64,000 nucleotides of DNA from Bacteroidales bacterium (GTDB lineage Bacteria > Bacteroidota > Bacteroidia > Bacteroidales > F082): the NCBI GenBank assembly GCA_028277395.1, contig JANQGJ010000080.1, positions 1 to 64,000 on the forward strand. Reading direction: 5' to 3'. A program made the translations under genes and the position numbers. Positions 1 through 8,348 of the stretch are shown here, one piece after another. Numbering within the stretch: the stretch's first letter is position 1; each line of letters opens with the position of its first letter. Below the pieces are notes generated by a model that saw nothing but the letters and a program-made list of their open reading frames with translations, had not been told where the DNA came from and made no database searches.

Positions 1-1114
1 CATATATTGTAGCTTTTTTGTTAAGATAATAAAACGCAGAAAGACCAAATTGATATTGGGTGGCAGCATTTAACTCTGAATAGTTGGCATTGAAATTAAA
101 TTTCAGGTTATTGAAATCCTTTTCAATATTCAGCCCGACAATGTAATTAAACAATGATGAATCAGATGTTGATAATTCAGTATCATAATACTGATAATCA
201 AAATATACAGGATTCTCACCATCTATCTGATAAGCAATTTCACTCTCCGTTACCAGTGTGCTGTTGATCTTAGTATTTGCTGTATTTATAAAAAGCAGAT
301 TACCATATAAATAAGTTGCCCAACCTTTATTAAATTGTAATTTAATATTTTGATATAACTCGTTTTGCTTTATTTTGAAATCATAAGATTCACGGTAAAA
401 ATTTAAATTAAATGAATAGTAATTTTGGTATCCCCATGATAAACTCTGAACCGAATCAAGCACCAGTTGTCCTTCTTCGTACTGAAAAGTTGTTTTCTTT
501 TGAATTTCCAGATAGCTATAGCCAAGATAATAACTTATTGCGGGTGTAAGCTGGAATCCCGAACCTACAGAAATAATTGATTTATCACCAATTAATATTT
601 CTAATCCTGCAATTGTATCATTGGAAGAGTTCAGATTATACCTGTCATTTAATTTATAATTATTGGAAAAAGAGTATCCTGTGTAGATATTAATATTTGA
701 TATTAATTTTGGTTTGTAGTTTAATACCTTCCTGGTACCATTATTAAATTTACTTCCTAATTTCAATGCTCTGGACTGCTTTCCCAGGATCAAATATGTG
801 TCATAAAGATATATTTGTGCTGTTCTGTCACCAGAATTGAATTCCAGTGCTTTCTCAAAATGCCCTGAAGCACCGGGGTAATTCATAAGGTTAAACTCGG
901 CAATTCCCATTCTCATCCTTAAATAGAAATAGTCAATATCATTTTTCAGAGCATACTTACCGATTGAAATTATTCTGAGCCAGTTTTCGTTTGTATAATC
1001 TGCAAATGTAGCCGAATCAATGCTTCTAAAATCCGGTTTTACAACAACTTCACGAGCATCAATTTGCAGCCAAATCGACATAATAACAACTGTTAACAGA
1101 ATCCTCCTAAGCAT
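1..1114 (-). CDS. TPR plus outer-membrane beta-barrel protein (3' end outside window)
   Basis: The frame opens at an ATG (1112-1114) and runs off the left edge without a stop, so only the first ~371 residues are visible. It starts with a signal peptide (MLRRILLTVVIMSIWLQIDA). About 80 residues of helical, TPR-like sequence follow (YFLRMRMGIAEFNLMNY, GHFEKALEFNSGDRTAQIY). The rest alternates aromatic and polar residues as amphipathic strands, such as YSFNLNFYRES and YDFKIKQNELYQNIKLQF. This architecture resembles the YaiO-type outer-membrane proteins, but I cannot confirm the family. It begins only 10 bp after the stop of the urea-transporter/M23 gene and is probably the distal gene of that operon. 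The role is inferred as an outer-membrane partner of the upstream enzymes. Confidence 0.7.
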   Translation of the reverse strand, partial: MLRRILLTVVIMSIWLQIDAREVVVKPDFRSIDSATFADYTNENWLRIISIGKYALKNDIDYFYLRMRMGIAEFNLMNYPGASGHFEKALEFNSGDRTAQIYLYDTYLILGKQSRALKLGSKFNNGTRKVLNYKPKLISNINIYTGYSFSNNYKLNDRYNLNSSNDTIAGLEILIGDKSIISVGSGFQLTPAISYYLGYSYLEIQKKTTFQYEEGQLVLDSVQSLSWGYQNYYSFNLNFYRESYDFKIKQNELYQNIKLQFNKGWATYLYGNLLFINTANTKINSTLVTESEIAYQIDGENPVYFDYQYYDTELSTSDSSLFNYIVGLNIEKDFNNLKFNFNANYSELNAATQYQFGLSAFYYLNKKATIY

Positions 1115-1124
1115 TATAACATTA

Positions 1125-3320
1125 TTAGTATATACGTGTTGCAACAATTTGAGTATTATTTTGCCCACATTCCAATTTTTCAATACCTGATTTGCCTGCT
1201 ATAATTGTGAAATCAAATTTACTAATGGTTCTATTCGCTATTCCAAAGTTTACAGATGATTTCAGGGTTATCTTTTTATTATTAATGGCATTGTCGTTTT
1301 TATAGTATTCAAGAGAATAATCTGCTACCAGAAATTTGTGAAAAGGTATAATAAAGTCCTGAAGAACCAAAAGTGCTTTATTAGGATATACATTTAGAGG
1401 AAATGAATCGGTAATAATCATATTCTTGTAATATGAAAGGGGAACCTTAAATGCTGAAAGATAGAACATATATAGCAGGGAGTTTGTACTGCCCTGATAA
1501 TATGTAAAATAAAACACATCACCAATATTATTAAACCAGGCTTTATCACCGGTACTTCTGCAAATTATATAAGTATTATTATATATATCTGATTCGATGT
1601 TCCATATAATTGTTGATGAATTATCCTGGTCAGTCTTAAATTCTATTTCATTTCCGGGAACAAAGTTAAACGCCTTTTTTAAGGTATCTTCCGATACTAA
1701 ATTAGAAACAAGCGCATTCTTTACCGGATTACTAATAGTATCAAACTTGAAATCATTGTTATCACGTGATATCAATGATGAAAAAGGATAATCAATTGTT
1801 TTTGATCCTATTGCCTGATCTGATTGAAACTGAAAATGAAGGTGAGGATAGGGTGATCTTCCCGAATTACCACAATATCCAATTATTTCACCTTGTTTAA
1901 CAACCTGACCTTGTGATACCAAAAGGCTATCTTTTTTTAAATGGCTAAGCTGGGAATACAGTTTTTCACCATGTTTTATAACAACACTGTTACCCCAGTT
2001 GTTTTGCAGATCAACATTGCCAATTTCATTATCATCAAGTCCCGATTCTATTTCCCCAACTACACCATCGGCAGGTGATACTACGGGTTTATCAAAGCAG
2101 TAGTAGTCTTCAACTTTGTTTCCGGATCCCTCATATGAACTACCATTTTCATTAAATATCTCAAAATCCCATGCATGTTTCCATTTGTCCTGATGAGTAA
2201 TTTCTCCGTTATGAGCCTGGGTAACTTTCCATTCACCCCAGAAAGGTAGTTTCATTGAATAAAATGGTAATTTACCAAATCTGTTCATGTAACTATAATT
2301 CGTATAAGCATGGAGCTCCGGAGAATCAAGTTGTTTTGAAACCACAATTATCGTATTAACTTTTGATTCCCTGAACTTTAACACATACAAAAACAGGATT
2401 ACAATAATATTGAATGGCAAAGAAAATACGCTTAAACCAAATTGGGCAAATAGTACAGAAGTACTGGAAAGAGTTATTGCCACCAAAGGAGTTAACAATA
2501 ACATCCATAGAACTGAGTTTCTTGAGGGTACAATGAAATAGCCACCAAGAGCTATTGCTGTAAGTATATAGTTGAAACCGATATAGCTGTAATTTAGTTC
2601 AGATATATCAGCACCGATTACCATGTAGAAATAATAGGCAGCAAAAAACCCCAACAATGACATAAAGAATGCTATTCTTGAGTAGTATATTAACCCGATT
2701 GCAAGCAGTATTCCGGCAAACATATGGTATTGAAACAAAATAGCACTTAACGATTTAAAATAGACTCTCAGTGGTTCCGGGAAATTCAGGTTATTAAACC
2801 ATTCATAGATCTTTACCATTCCCATTCCACCAACTGCGAACATATCGTTTAGATAATATATCCCTCTTTCACTTATTTCGAGTGCTGAATAGCCTCTTGA
2901 CGCGATTATTACTATCCATATTCCAAACAGAAAAGGAATACTTAAATATGGAAGACCGTATTTACCAATTATTCCTTCCAGGCTTATGGTTATCATAAGC
3001 GTTAATATGGAGATAAAAATTAGAATAAGGTAAAATTCGAATCCGGGCTGATAATAAATCCCGATGCCAAGTCCCACAAGCAAAGCATTAAATCCATATG
3101 CTCCGTTCATAATAGTTTTATTATTCAATCCAAGAATAATGGCAGTGGTATTGGCAATAATTACAGCTGACAGTCCGGCAACACCGGCATACAGATCAAA
3201 AAATGTTACAATAATTAATACTATTGCGAAAACCTGGTTTTTTGAAAAGAAAACCTGGGCATAACTATTTAATATGCTTTTTGATATTACACTTAAAGTA
3301 TCCCCGGAGTTCTTAAACAT
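1125..3320 (-). CDS. Urea-transporter domain fused to M23 (LytM-type) metallopeptidase
   Basis: This is a two-part protein of about 731 residues from the ATG at 3320; an in-frame TTG at 3347 would add nine residues. Roughly residues 20-320 are hydrophobic and carry both internal repeats of the UT urea-channel family: NGAYGFNALLVGLGIG in the first half, YSYIGFNYILTAIALGGYF in the second, and an LPYLSIPF segment. After the last membrane segment comes a soluble M23 domain (about 350-510). It has an AWDFE metal-ligand region with nearby histidines, a SHL motif and the terminal HLHF pair. About 200 residues without a recognised fold follow. The M23 part is inferred to face the periplasm. It lies between the decarboxylase and the beta-barrel gene. 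Whether the channel carries urea or another small amide is unknown. Confidence 0.85.
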   Translation of the reverse strand: MFKNSGDTLSVISKSILNSYAQVFFSKNQVFAIVLIIVTFFDLYAGVAGLSAVIIANTTAIILGLNNKTIMNGAYGFNALLVGLGIGIYYQPGFEFYLILIFISILTLMITISLEGIIGKYGLPYLSIPFLFGIWIVIIASRGYSALEISERGIYYLNDMFAVGGMGMVKIYEWFNNLNFPEPLRVYFKSLSAILFQYHMFAGILLAIGLIYYSRIAFFMSLLGFFAAYYFYMVIGADISELNYSYIGFNYILTAIALGGYFIVPSRNSVLWMLLLTPLVAITLSSTSVLFAQFGLSVFSLPFNIIVILFLYVLKFRESKVNTIIVVSKQLDSPELHAYTNYSYMNRFGKLPFYSMKLPFWGEWKVTQAHNGEITHQDKWKHAWDFEIFNENGSSYEGSGNKVEDYYCFDKPVVSPADGVVGEIESGLDDNEIGNVDLQNNWGNSVVIKHGEKLYSQLSHLKKDSLLVSQGQVVKQGEIIGYCGNSGRSPYPHLHFQFQSDQAIGSKTIDYPFSSLISRDNNDFKFDTISNPVKNALVSNLVSEDTLKKAFNFVPGNEIEFKTDQDNSSTIIWNIESDIYNNTYIICRSTGDKAWFNNIGDVFYFTYYQGSTNSLLYMFYLSAFKVPLSYYKNMIITDSFPLNVYPNKALLVLQDFIIPFHKFLVADYSLEYYKNDNAINNKKITLKSSVNFGIANRTISKFDFTIIAGKSGIEKLECGQNNTQIVATRIY

Positions 3321-3490
3321 ACTAGTTGATTTGTGAAAAAAATACAAATAATTATTTTGGTTCTGACTATTATCATGTTATTCCAAAGAAGATGAAATCA
3401 GGTTTACCGGATTGAAAATCGTGATTTCAAATATGGAGTAACTGAAATAAAATAAAGAACAATCAAACTTACAATTTTTATACTGACTTT

Positions 3491-4849
3491 CTATAATTCA
3501 AAATCTTTTAAATGATCAGGAACCTTTTCCACATCCAGCAGGTTTTGAAGTTTTTCATCTTCCCTGATAATGTGTGTATTACCTTCTATATCAATTAAAA
3601 CGATTTTAGGACGCAGAGTAATAAATTGCATCCACTGGGTCATATTGTATGCTCCTACATTATGTATTACTACTTTATCACCTTTGTTGAGAAGAGGAAG
3701 ACTTATATGATCACGAATTATGTCAATGTTCATGCAAAGAGGGCCATATAGTACCGTGTCTTCAGTATATTGGGTAAATGGCTGAGCCGGTGTAATTTTG
3801 TGGTCGTACCAAAATGATGTAAACAGGATATTGACACCTACATCCAGAATTGTGCTTCTACGCCCGTCAGATAGTCTTTTATTTGATAATACACTACCAA
3901 TTAAGTATCCGGCATCATCTACAAGCGCCCTACCTGTTTCAAGTATTAATAATGGTAATTTGTCGTGCTCAAAATTACTGGAAATCAAAGCACTGGTTAT
4001 AGCTTCTGCGAAATCGTTAATTGAAGGACTAATATCTGTACCTGGCAGATATGCTCCTTTTAATGTATTGTTTGATGCAAAACCACCTCCCATGTCTATG
4101 TAACTGACTTCATGATCAAATTTTTCCTTAATACCAATCGCCAGTTCTGCAAGTTTACCAGCGGCAACAGCATATGCATTTGGTGATAACATAAATGTAC
4201 CAATATGAGTATGCAGACCTACCAGAGTCATAATATCTGAACGCATGATTCTGTTTAGAACATCCCATGCCTGTCCATTTTCAAAATTAAAACCAAACCT
4301 GTCCCACATTGGATATACACCTGTATCCATATTCACCCTGATGGCTACGTTAACATCTTTATTCAGATTACCGGCAATTTCTTTTATTGCATAAAATTCA
4401 TCGAGATGGTCAATGTGAATAATTGATTCGTTTGTAATAGCTTTTTTAAGATCATCATCAGTTTTGTCAGGCCCGTTGAATAAAATTTTAGATCCCTCAA
4501 CACCATTGTTTAATGCTTTGTCGTATTCAAATCCCGAAACAACCTCAGCCCACGATCCTTCCTGGTGAAGCACCCGACAAACAGCATCATTATAATTTGT
4601 TTTGTACGACCATGCAAATTGTACTTTCGGATACCTGGTTTCGAATGCTTTTTTAGCGTTACGAATATTGGACCTCAGGGTTTTTTCACTCAATACGAAA
4701 AGTGGTGATCCATATTTATCGGCCAGTTCCGTTACAGCAACATCATCAATATGAGTTTTGGGTAAATATTCAGTACGTGTACCAAATTTGTTTGGCATAT
4801 TACTTTCAAGTTTCTTAATTAGCGGTCGTTCGTATCTTTGTTTATCCAT
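3491..4849 (-). CDS. PLP-dependent fold-III amino acid decarboxylase (ornithine/diaminopimelate/arginine type)
   Basis: The 452-residue enzyme has an alanine-racemase-like PLP barrel followed by the C-terminal sheet domain of Orn/DAP/Arg decarboxylases. Visible active-site features are the PLP-linking lysine in SYKTNYN (K83), HTHIGTF near 213-219, the phosphate-binding GGGF (254-257), ETGR (304-307, usually EPGR) and the catalytic cysteine in YGPLCMNID (C372). All key residues are present, so it should be active. The substrate cannot be read from sequence. Its place in a cluster rather than near lysine-biosynthesis genes argues against housekeeping LysA. It sits 30 bp after the ATP-grasp gene on the same strand. 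The long N-terminal extension (about 35 residues before the barrel) is unlike short LysA proteins. Confidence 0.87.
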   Translation of the reverse strand: MDKQRYERPLIKKLESNMPNKFGTRTEYLPKTHIDDVAVTELADKYGSPLFVLSEKTLRSNIRNAKKAFETRYPKVQFAWSYKTNYNDAVCRVLHQEGSWAEVVSGFEYDKALNNGVEGSKILFNGPDKTDDDLKKAITNESIIHIDHLDEFYAIKEIAGNLNKDVNVAIRVNMDTGVYPMWDRFGFNFENGQAWDVLNRIMRSDIMTLVGLHTHIGTFMLSPNAYAVAAGKLAELAIGIKEKFDHEVSYIDMGGGFASNNTLKGAYLPGTDISPSINDFAEAITSALISSNFEHDKLPLLILETGRALVDDAGYLIGSVLSNKRLSDGRRSTILDVGVNILFTSFWYDHKITPAQPFTQYTEDTVLYGPLCMNIDIIRDHISLPLLNKGDKVVIHNVGAYNMTQWMQFITLRPKIVLIDIEGNTHIIREDEKLQNLLDVEKVPDHLKDFEL

Positions 4850-4879
4850 TTTATTTCTATTTTGTAGGTTTTTACTTTT

Positions 4880-5923
4880 CTATAACTCACCGGTTGTTGA
4901 TATTTTTTCAAATTCCTCAAGGTCAACTATCATTTCCCATGAATACCTGATAAACATTTTTCCTGCTTTGAACTCTTTTATGGGTTCAACATTAATCCCC
5001 ATAGCCAGGTTTACTATTATTTCAGGAATGTTTTGTCCAACACCGACAGCAAGATATACCCATGCAGGTATTCTGGGATTTATTTCAAGAAGGTAGAAAC
5101 TACCGTCCTTATTTTTCATAAGTTCCAGTTCAAATCCTCCCCTCCATTTAGTTTCACGAATGAAATGATGTGTTAATTCTATTAGTTTTTCATCTGTAAT
5201 AGCTATTCCACCCCAGGCTTTACCAATGTCAGTAATGTACTGTTTACGCATGGGAACAGCTGAAATGGTATTTCCATTACCATCACCAACGCCTGTAACA
5301 TTGTATTCAGTACCATGTGAAAACTCCTGAATTATAATTGGCAATCCCCATTTTGCAGATATTTTGTTGAAATAGGTTGTTACCTGCTCATAATTATAAG
5401 CAATACCTGCATCATAATATTTTCCTTTTACAACCACAGGCCAGTCGTATTTATCCTGAATTTTCCGGAAATCAACCACTGAATATATTGCTTCACTTTT
5501 TGGGACATTAATATCATACTTTTCACCAAACTCAGGAAGGTTTATTTTAAGTCTCTCTTCAAATTGTTCCAGAGTTGGTAAAAAAGTATGTATTCCAAGT
5601 TCTTTAAGTCTGGTTTCCAGCTTGATGAACGAATAAAGCTCAGCGTCAAAATTCGGAATTATTACATCAAGGTTTTCAATACCATTAATGTATTCAATTC
5701 TTTCGAGTAGCAGATCTGTCCCTGCAGAAGGATATGGTATTTGGTATGTTTTATCAACCAGGTTATGCATGTATATTCCAGGTTCCAGCGACTCATATGC
5801 AAGTCCTATGATGCTGGCTTCAAAAGACTCTGCTTCCAGCAATCCACGGATTACAGCAACCCCAGGACCCGGATTGTCAATTGCATTTAATCCGGTTACA
5901 GCTATTTTGATTTTAGGCCGCAT
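4880..5923 (-). CDS. ATP-grasp ligase, carbamoyl-phosphate-synthase-like
   Basis: This protein of about 347 residues has the ATP-grasp layout. The N-terminal Rossmann-like preATP fold reads VTGLNAIDNPGPGVAVIRGLLEA. A central ATP-binding lobe contains WPVVVKGKYYDAG. The C-terminal Mg/ATP site holds GGFELELMKNKDGSFYLLEINPR, where the acidic and EINPR residues bind metal. It should activate a carboxylate as an acyl phosphate and join it to an amine or similar nucleophile. The ATG at 5923 lies inside the end of the PqqD-like gene (11-bp overlap); a TTG at 5935 is an alternative. Either start implies translational coupling. Together with the PqqD-like protein and the decarboxylase it suggests peptide or amino-acid modification. 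The substrate is unknown. Confidence 0.85.
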   Translation of the reverse strand: MRPKIKIAVTGLNAIDNPGPGVAVIRGLLEAESFEASIIGLAYESLEPGIYMHNLVDKTYQIPYPSAGTDLLLERIEYINGIENLDVIIPNFDAELYSFIKLETRLKELGIHTFLPTLEQFEERLKINLPEFGEKYDINVPKSEAIYSVVDFRKIQDKYDWPVVVKGKYYDAGIAYNYEQVTTYFNKISAKWGLPIIIQEFSHGTEYNVTGVGDGNGNTISAVPMRKQYITDIGKAWGGIAITDEKLIELTHHFIRETKWRGGFELELMKNKDGSFYLLEINPRIPAWVYLAVGVGQNIPEIIVNLAMGINVEPIKEFKAGKMFIRYSWEMIVDLEEFEKISTTGEL

Positions 5924-6167
5924 CTTGATTTTCAATTAATGAATACTGCTTAAGCAGATCAATAAAATCCGATACATCCTTGTCGATTGTTACAAGATCA
6001 GCATTGTATCTTTCAGCAATATTCTGATTTATTTCTTCAATTGTTTTTTCCTGTTTAAGCATTTCTATGATCTCAACACCAATGGGATTAACAGAGAATG
6101 ACTCTCCTGTGGTTGAATTGAAAACAAAACCTGAATCACTTACAGCAATATTTTTATTTATATTCAT
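5913..6167 (-). CDS. PqqD-like (RRE-type) small protein
   Basis: The 84-residue protein matches the PqqD-family pattern. A short beta region contains FVFNSTTGESFSVNPIGVEIIEML, then KTIEEINQNIAERYNADLVTIDKDVSDFIDLL as the winged-helix segment. In PQQ and RiPP pathways such domains bind the precursor peptide and hand it to modifying enzymes; in Bacteroidota they also occur in other ligase clusters. This is the first gene of the minus-strand cluster and overlaps the ATP-grasp start. No small precursor-peptide gene is obvious next to it, so the bound partner could be encoded elsewhere, or the protein may act as a carrier or chaperone. Those roles are inference. Confidence 0.75.
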   Translation of the reverse strand: MNINKNIAVSDSGFVFNSTTGESFSVNPIGVEIIEMLKQEKTIEEINQNIAERYNADLVTIDKDVSDFIDLLKQYSLIENQDAA

Positions 6168-6391
6168 CTTAAAGTTTATTTAGTTATTATTAAATGTATA
6201 ACTAATACTTATCTTCTTAATTATCGAAATTTTACATTTTAACATAATTTCACAATGCAATAATACATCATGCATAAGGAAGAAATGTTACAATATTTTA
6301 CATAAGATGTATAAAATTTTAATGTTTAAATATCCTGTATAAACTCTTTTCTTACACTTTTCTTAATGTGTTGGGTATGATATTTTGATTA

Positions 6392-6421
6392 TTCTGTCGA
6401 TAAAATTCACTGTTCTGTCGA
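6392..6421 (+). promoter_or_regulatory. Two perfect 9-bp direct repeats, probable LytTR-binding site
   Basis: TTCTGTCGA occurs at 6392-6400 and again at 6413-6421, with 12 bp between copies. LytTR-family regulators typically bind two 9-bp direct repeats separated by 12-13 bp on the same helix face. The pair lies just upstream of the promoter for a LytS/LytTR operon, so autoregulation is the natural reading. The binding assignment itself is inference. Confidence 0.6.
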
Positions 6422-6431
6422 CTGGAAACAG

Positions 6432-6458
6432 TTGTTATACAAATGATTATTATTTTTG
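6432..6458 (+). promoter_or_regulatory. Bacteroidota-type promoter for the LytS/LytTR operon
   Basis: The -7 element is a perfect TAnnTTTG (TATTTTTG, 6451-6458). A TTG at 6432-6434 stands 16 bp upstream as the -33 part. The expected start of transcription is around 6465, leaving a leader of about 45 nt before the ATG at 6511. Confidence 0.6.
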
Positions 6459-6510
6459 CCAGCCTTACATTAGTGGGAATTAGTTAACATCAATCATAAG
6501 ATTTTCGTTT

Positions 6511-7644
6511 ATGAGATCTGAAAAGCTGATAAGTATTAGTATGCATGCATCAGTATGGGTTTTACTGTTTATTATGCCGTATTTGATATTTGATTTCTCA
6601 GCAGTGAAACTTTTTGAATTTTCACGGGTTTTTAATTTCGCAATTGCCATACTGTTTTTTTACTTTAACTACTTTATCCTGGTCCCGAACTTTCTTCTGA
6701 GAAAAAGAATATTCATATTCTTCTTGGTTATAGTATTAAGCGTTGGAGTAAGCATTGGGTTAAGCGTTTTAATAAAGAATGTGGCTCCAAACGCCTTTTT
6801 AAGTGAAAAAGAAATATCCGATCAAAGTAATTATAATACCAATGAAGTTGAAACAACTCAGGAGGTTTATGCTATTGACGAGTCATCTGATAAACAATTC
6901 AACAAGTTTATTGAACAGAACAGGAAGCACTTCTTTATAAAAAAACGGTTTACATCATTATTGATATTATTTGTCTTGTTTAGTTTTTTGATAAGTACAA
7001 TTATTAAACTTACAAGAGAGTGGTACCAAAACGAAAAGCTTAAACAGGAAATGGAAAATACCAGCCTTAAGTCTGAATTGTCATTTCTTAAATCGCAGGT
7101 AAATCCACATTTCCTGTTTAACACTCTTAACGGTATATATGCACTCGCAATTAAAAAATCTGATGAAACACCAACGGCAATTGTCAAACTATCTGAATTA
7201 ATGAGATATATGCTTTATGAGTCGGAAAAAGATCTTGTATTACTTGATGATGAAATAGAATACCTGAGGAATTTTATAGAATTGCAAAAACTACGCTTAC
7301 CAAAAAATGCCAGCATTGTTTTTAATACCGGATCGAATGTAACTAAAGGAATAACAATTGAACCTATGCTGTTTATAGCTTTTGTTGAGAATGCATTTAA
7401 GCACGGACAGGATATCGATGGTGTTGAAATTTCGGTTGAATTGAAAGTAAATGAAAGTGAACTGATATTAGATGTAGTCAATAGTATATCAAATTCAGCC
7501 TCCAAGGATCATACTTCAGGAATAGGATTGGTTAATATTCGTAAACGACTTGATTTATTGTATGGTGAAAACTACAACCTTGAGCAGTGGGTACATGATA
7601 ATTATTACAATATCTGTTTAAAACTAAAATTAAAAAAGCCATGA
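6511..7644 (+). CDS. LytS-type sensor histidine kinase
   Basis: The 377-residue membrane kinase has three clear N-terminal hydrophobic segments (about 10-30, 42-60, 66-88), a loop of about 55 residues and a fourth segment near 147-165. A short coiled coil follows, then the His_kinase domain (PF06580 type). The phospho-acceptor histidine is H200 in SQVNPHFLFNTLNGIY. The ATP-binding part shows FVENAFKHG and GIGLVNIRKRLDLLYG. It should autophosphorylate in response to an envelope signal and pass phosphate to the LytTR regulator, whose ATG overlaps its stop codon by 4 bp. The sensing loop between segments 3 and 4 has no recognisable domain, so the signal is unknown. Confidence 0.93.
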   Translation: MRSEKLISISMHASVWVLLFIMPYLIFDFSAVKLFEFSRVFNFAIAILFFYFNYFILVPNFLLRKRIFIFFLVIVLSVGVSIGLSVLIKNVAPNAFLSEKEISDQSNYNTNEVETTQEVYAIDESSDKQFNKFIEQNRKHFFIKKRFTSLLILFVLFSFLISTIIKLTREWYQNEKLKQEMENTSLKSELSFLKSQVNPHFLFNTLNGIYALAIKKSDETPTAIVKLSELMRYMLYESEKDLVLLDDEIEYLRNFIELQKLRLPKNASIVFNTGSNVTKGITIEPMLFIAFVENAFKHGQDIDGVEISVELKVNESELILDVVNSISNSASKDHTSGIGLVNIRKRLDLLYGENYNLEQWVHDNYYNICLKLKLKKP

Positions 7645-8348
7645 ATTGTATAATTGTTGATGATGAACCTCTGGCAAGAGAAATACTCGAGCAATTTGTT
7701 GGTAAAGTACCTTTTTTAAACCTAAAAGCTATATGTAGTAATGCTTTTCAGGCTATGGACGTAATTAATAATGATAAAATTGATCTGATATTTCTTGATA
7801 TTCAGATGCCGGATTTATCGGGTATGCAGATGTATAAATCATTAAAAAACAAACCCCAGGTCATATTTACAACAGCCTACAGTGATTATGCCATTGAAGG
7901 ATTTGATGTTGATGCTACCGATTATTTATTAAAGCCAACAACATATGAACGATTTATGAAAGCAGTTGTAAAAGCATTTGATATTTATAGCAAAATAAAT
8001 TCTGATATTGAATTCAGAGGTAAACAAAATAGTACAGAATTTCTTTTTGTAAAAGACGGTACAAAAACCATTAATGTTCGTCTTTCAGATGTTCTTTATA
8101 TGGAAGGAATGAAAGATTATATAAGGATACATACCAGTGATAGAACCATAACAACCCTAATGTCAATGCAGCTAATGATGGAGAAATTAGATCCTGAAAT
8201 ATTTATAAGAGTTCATCGTTCATATATAGTTTCCATTTCAAATATTGACACTATCCAACGTAACAGGATTATTATTGGTGATAAGTGGATACCCGTTGGT
8301 GATTTCTATAAAGAAAATTTCAGAGAACTGATAAATAAGTATAATTAG
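7641..8348 (+). CDS. LytTR-family response regulator
   Basis: The 235-residue regulator has a receiver domain with acidic pocket DDEP (7-10), phospho-acceptor D53 in FLDIQMPDLSG and the conserved lysine in LLKPTTYERF. The C-terminal half is a LytTR DNA-binding domain (about 135-235) with VLYMEGMKDYIRIHT and FIRVHRSYIV. Translation is coupled to the kinase gene through an ATGA overlap. The 9-bp direct repeats at 6392 and 6413 are likely targets, and a weaker pair at 8414/8435 lies just after this gene. Downstream targets probably include the TonB receptor operon at 8910, which is inferred from position only. Confidence 0.93.
   Translation: MNCIIVDDEPLAREILEQFVGKVPFLNLKAICSNAFQAMDVINNDKIDLIFLDIQMPDLSGMQMYKSLKNKPQVIFTTAYSDYAIEGFDVDATDYLLKPTTYERFMKAVVKAFDIYSKINSDIEFRGKQNSTEFLFVKDGTKTINVRLSDVLYMEGMKDYIRIHTSDRTITTLMSMQLMMEKLDPEIFIRVHRSYIVSISNIDTIQRNRIIIGDKWIPVGDFYKENFRELINKYN

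Larger units (their letters stand above)
6168..6510. other. Divergent intergenic region between PqqD-like and LytS genes
   Basis: This 343-bp AT-rich region has no convincing ORF. It must hold the promoters for both divergent units. The plus-strand promoter and its upstream direct repeats are clear and listed separately. For the minus-strand cluster the best -7 candidate is a weak TACATTTA (complement of 6191-6198), with the last base off consensus. Confidence 0.6.

Noticed and set aside
3491-4849. Calling the PLP decarboxylase lysA
   Set aside because: The fold and active site match the superfamily, but the substrate is not readable and the cluster context differs from lysine biosynthesis.
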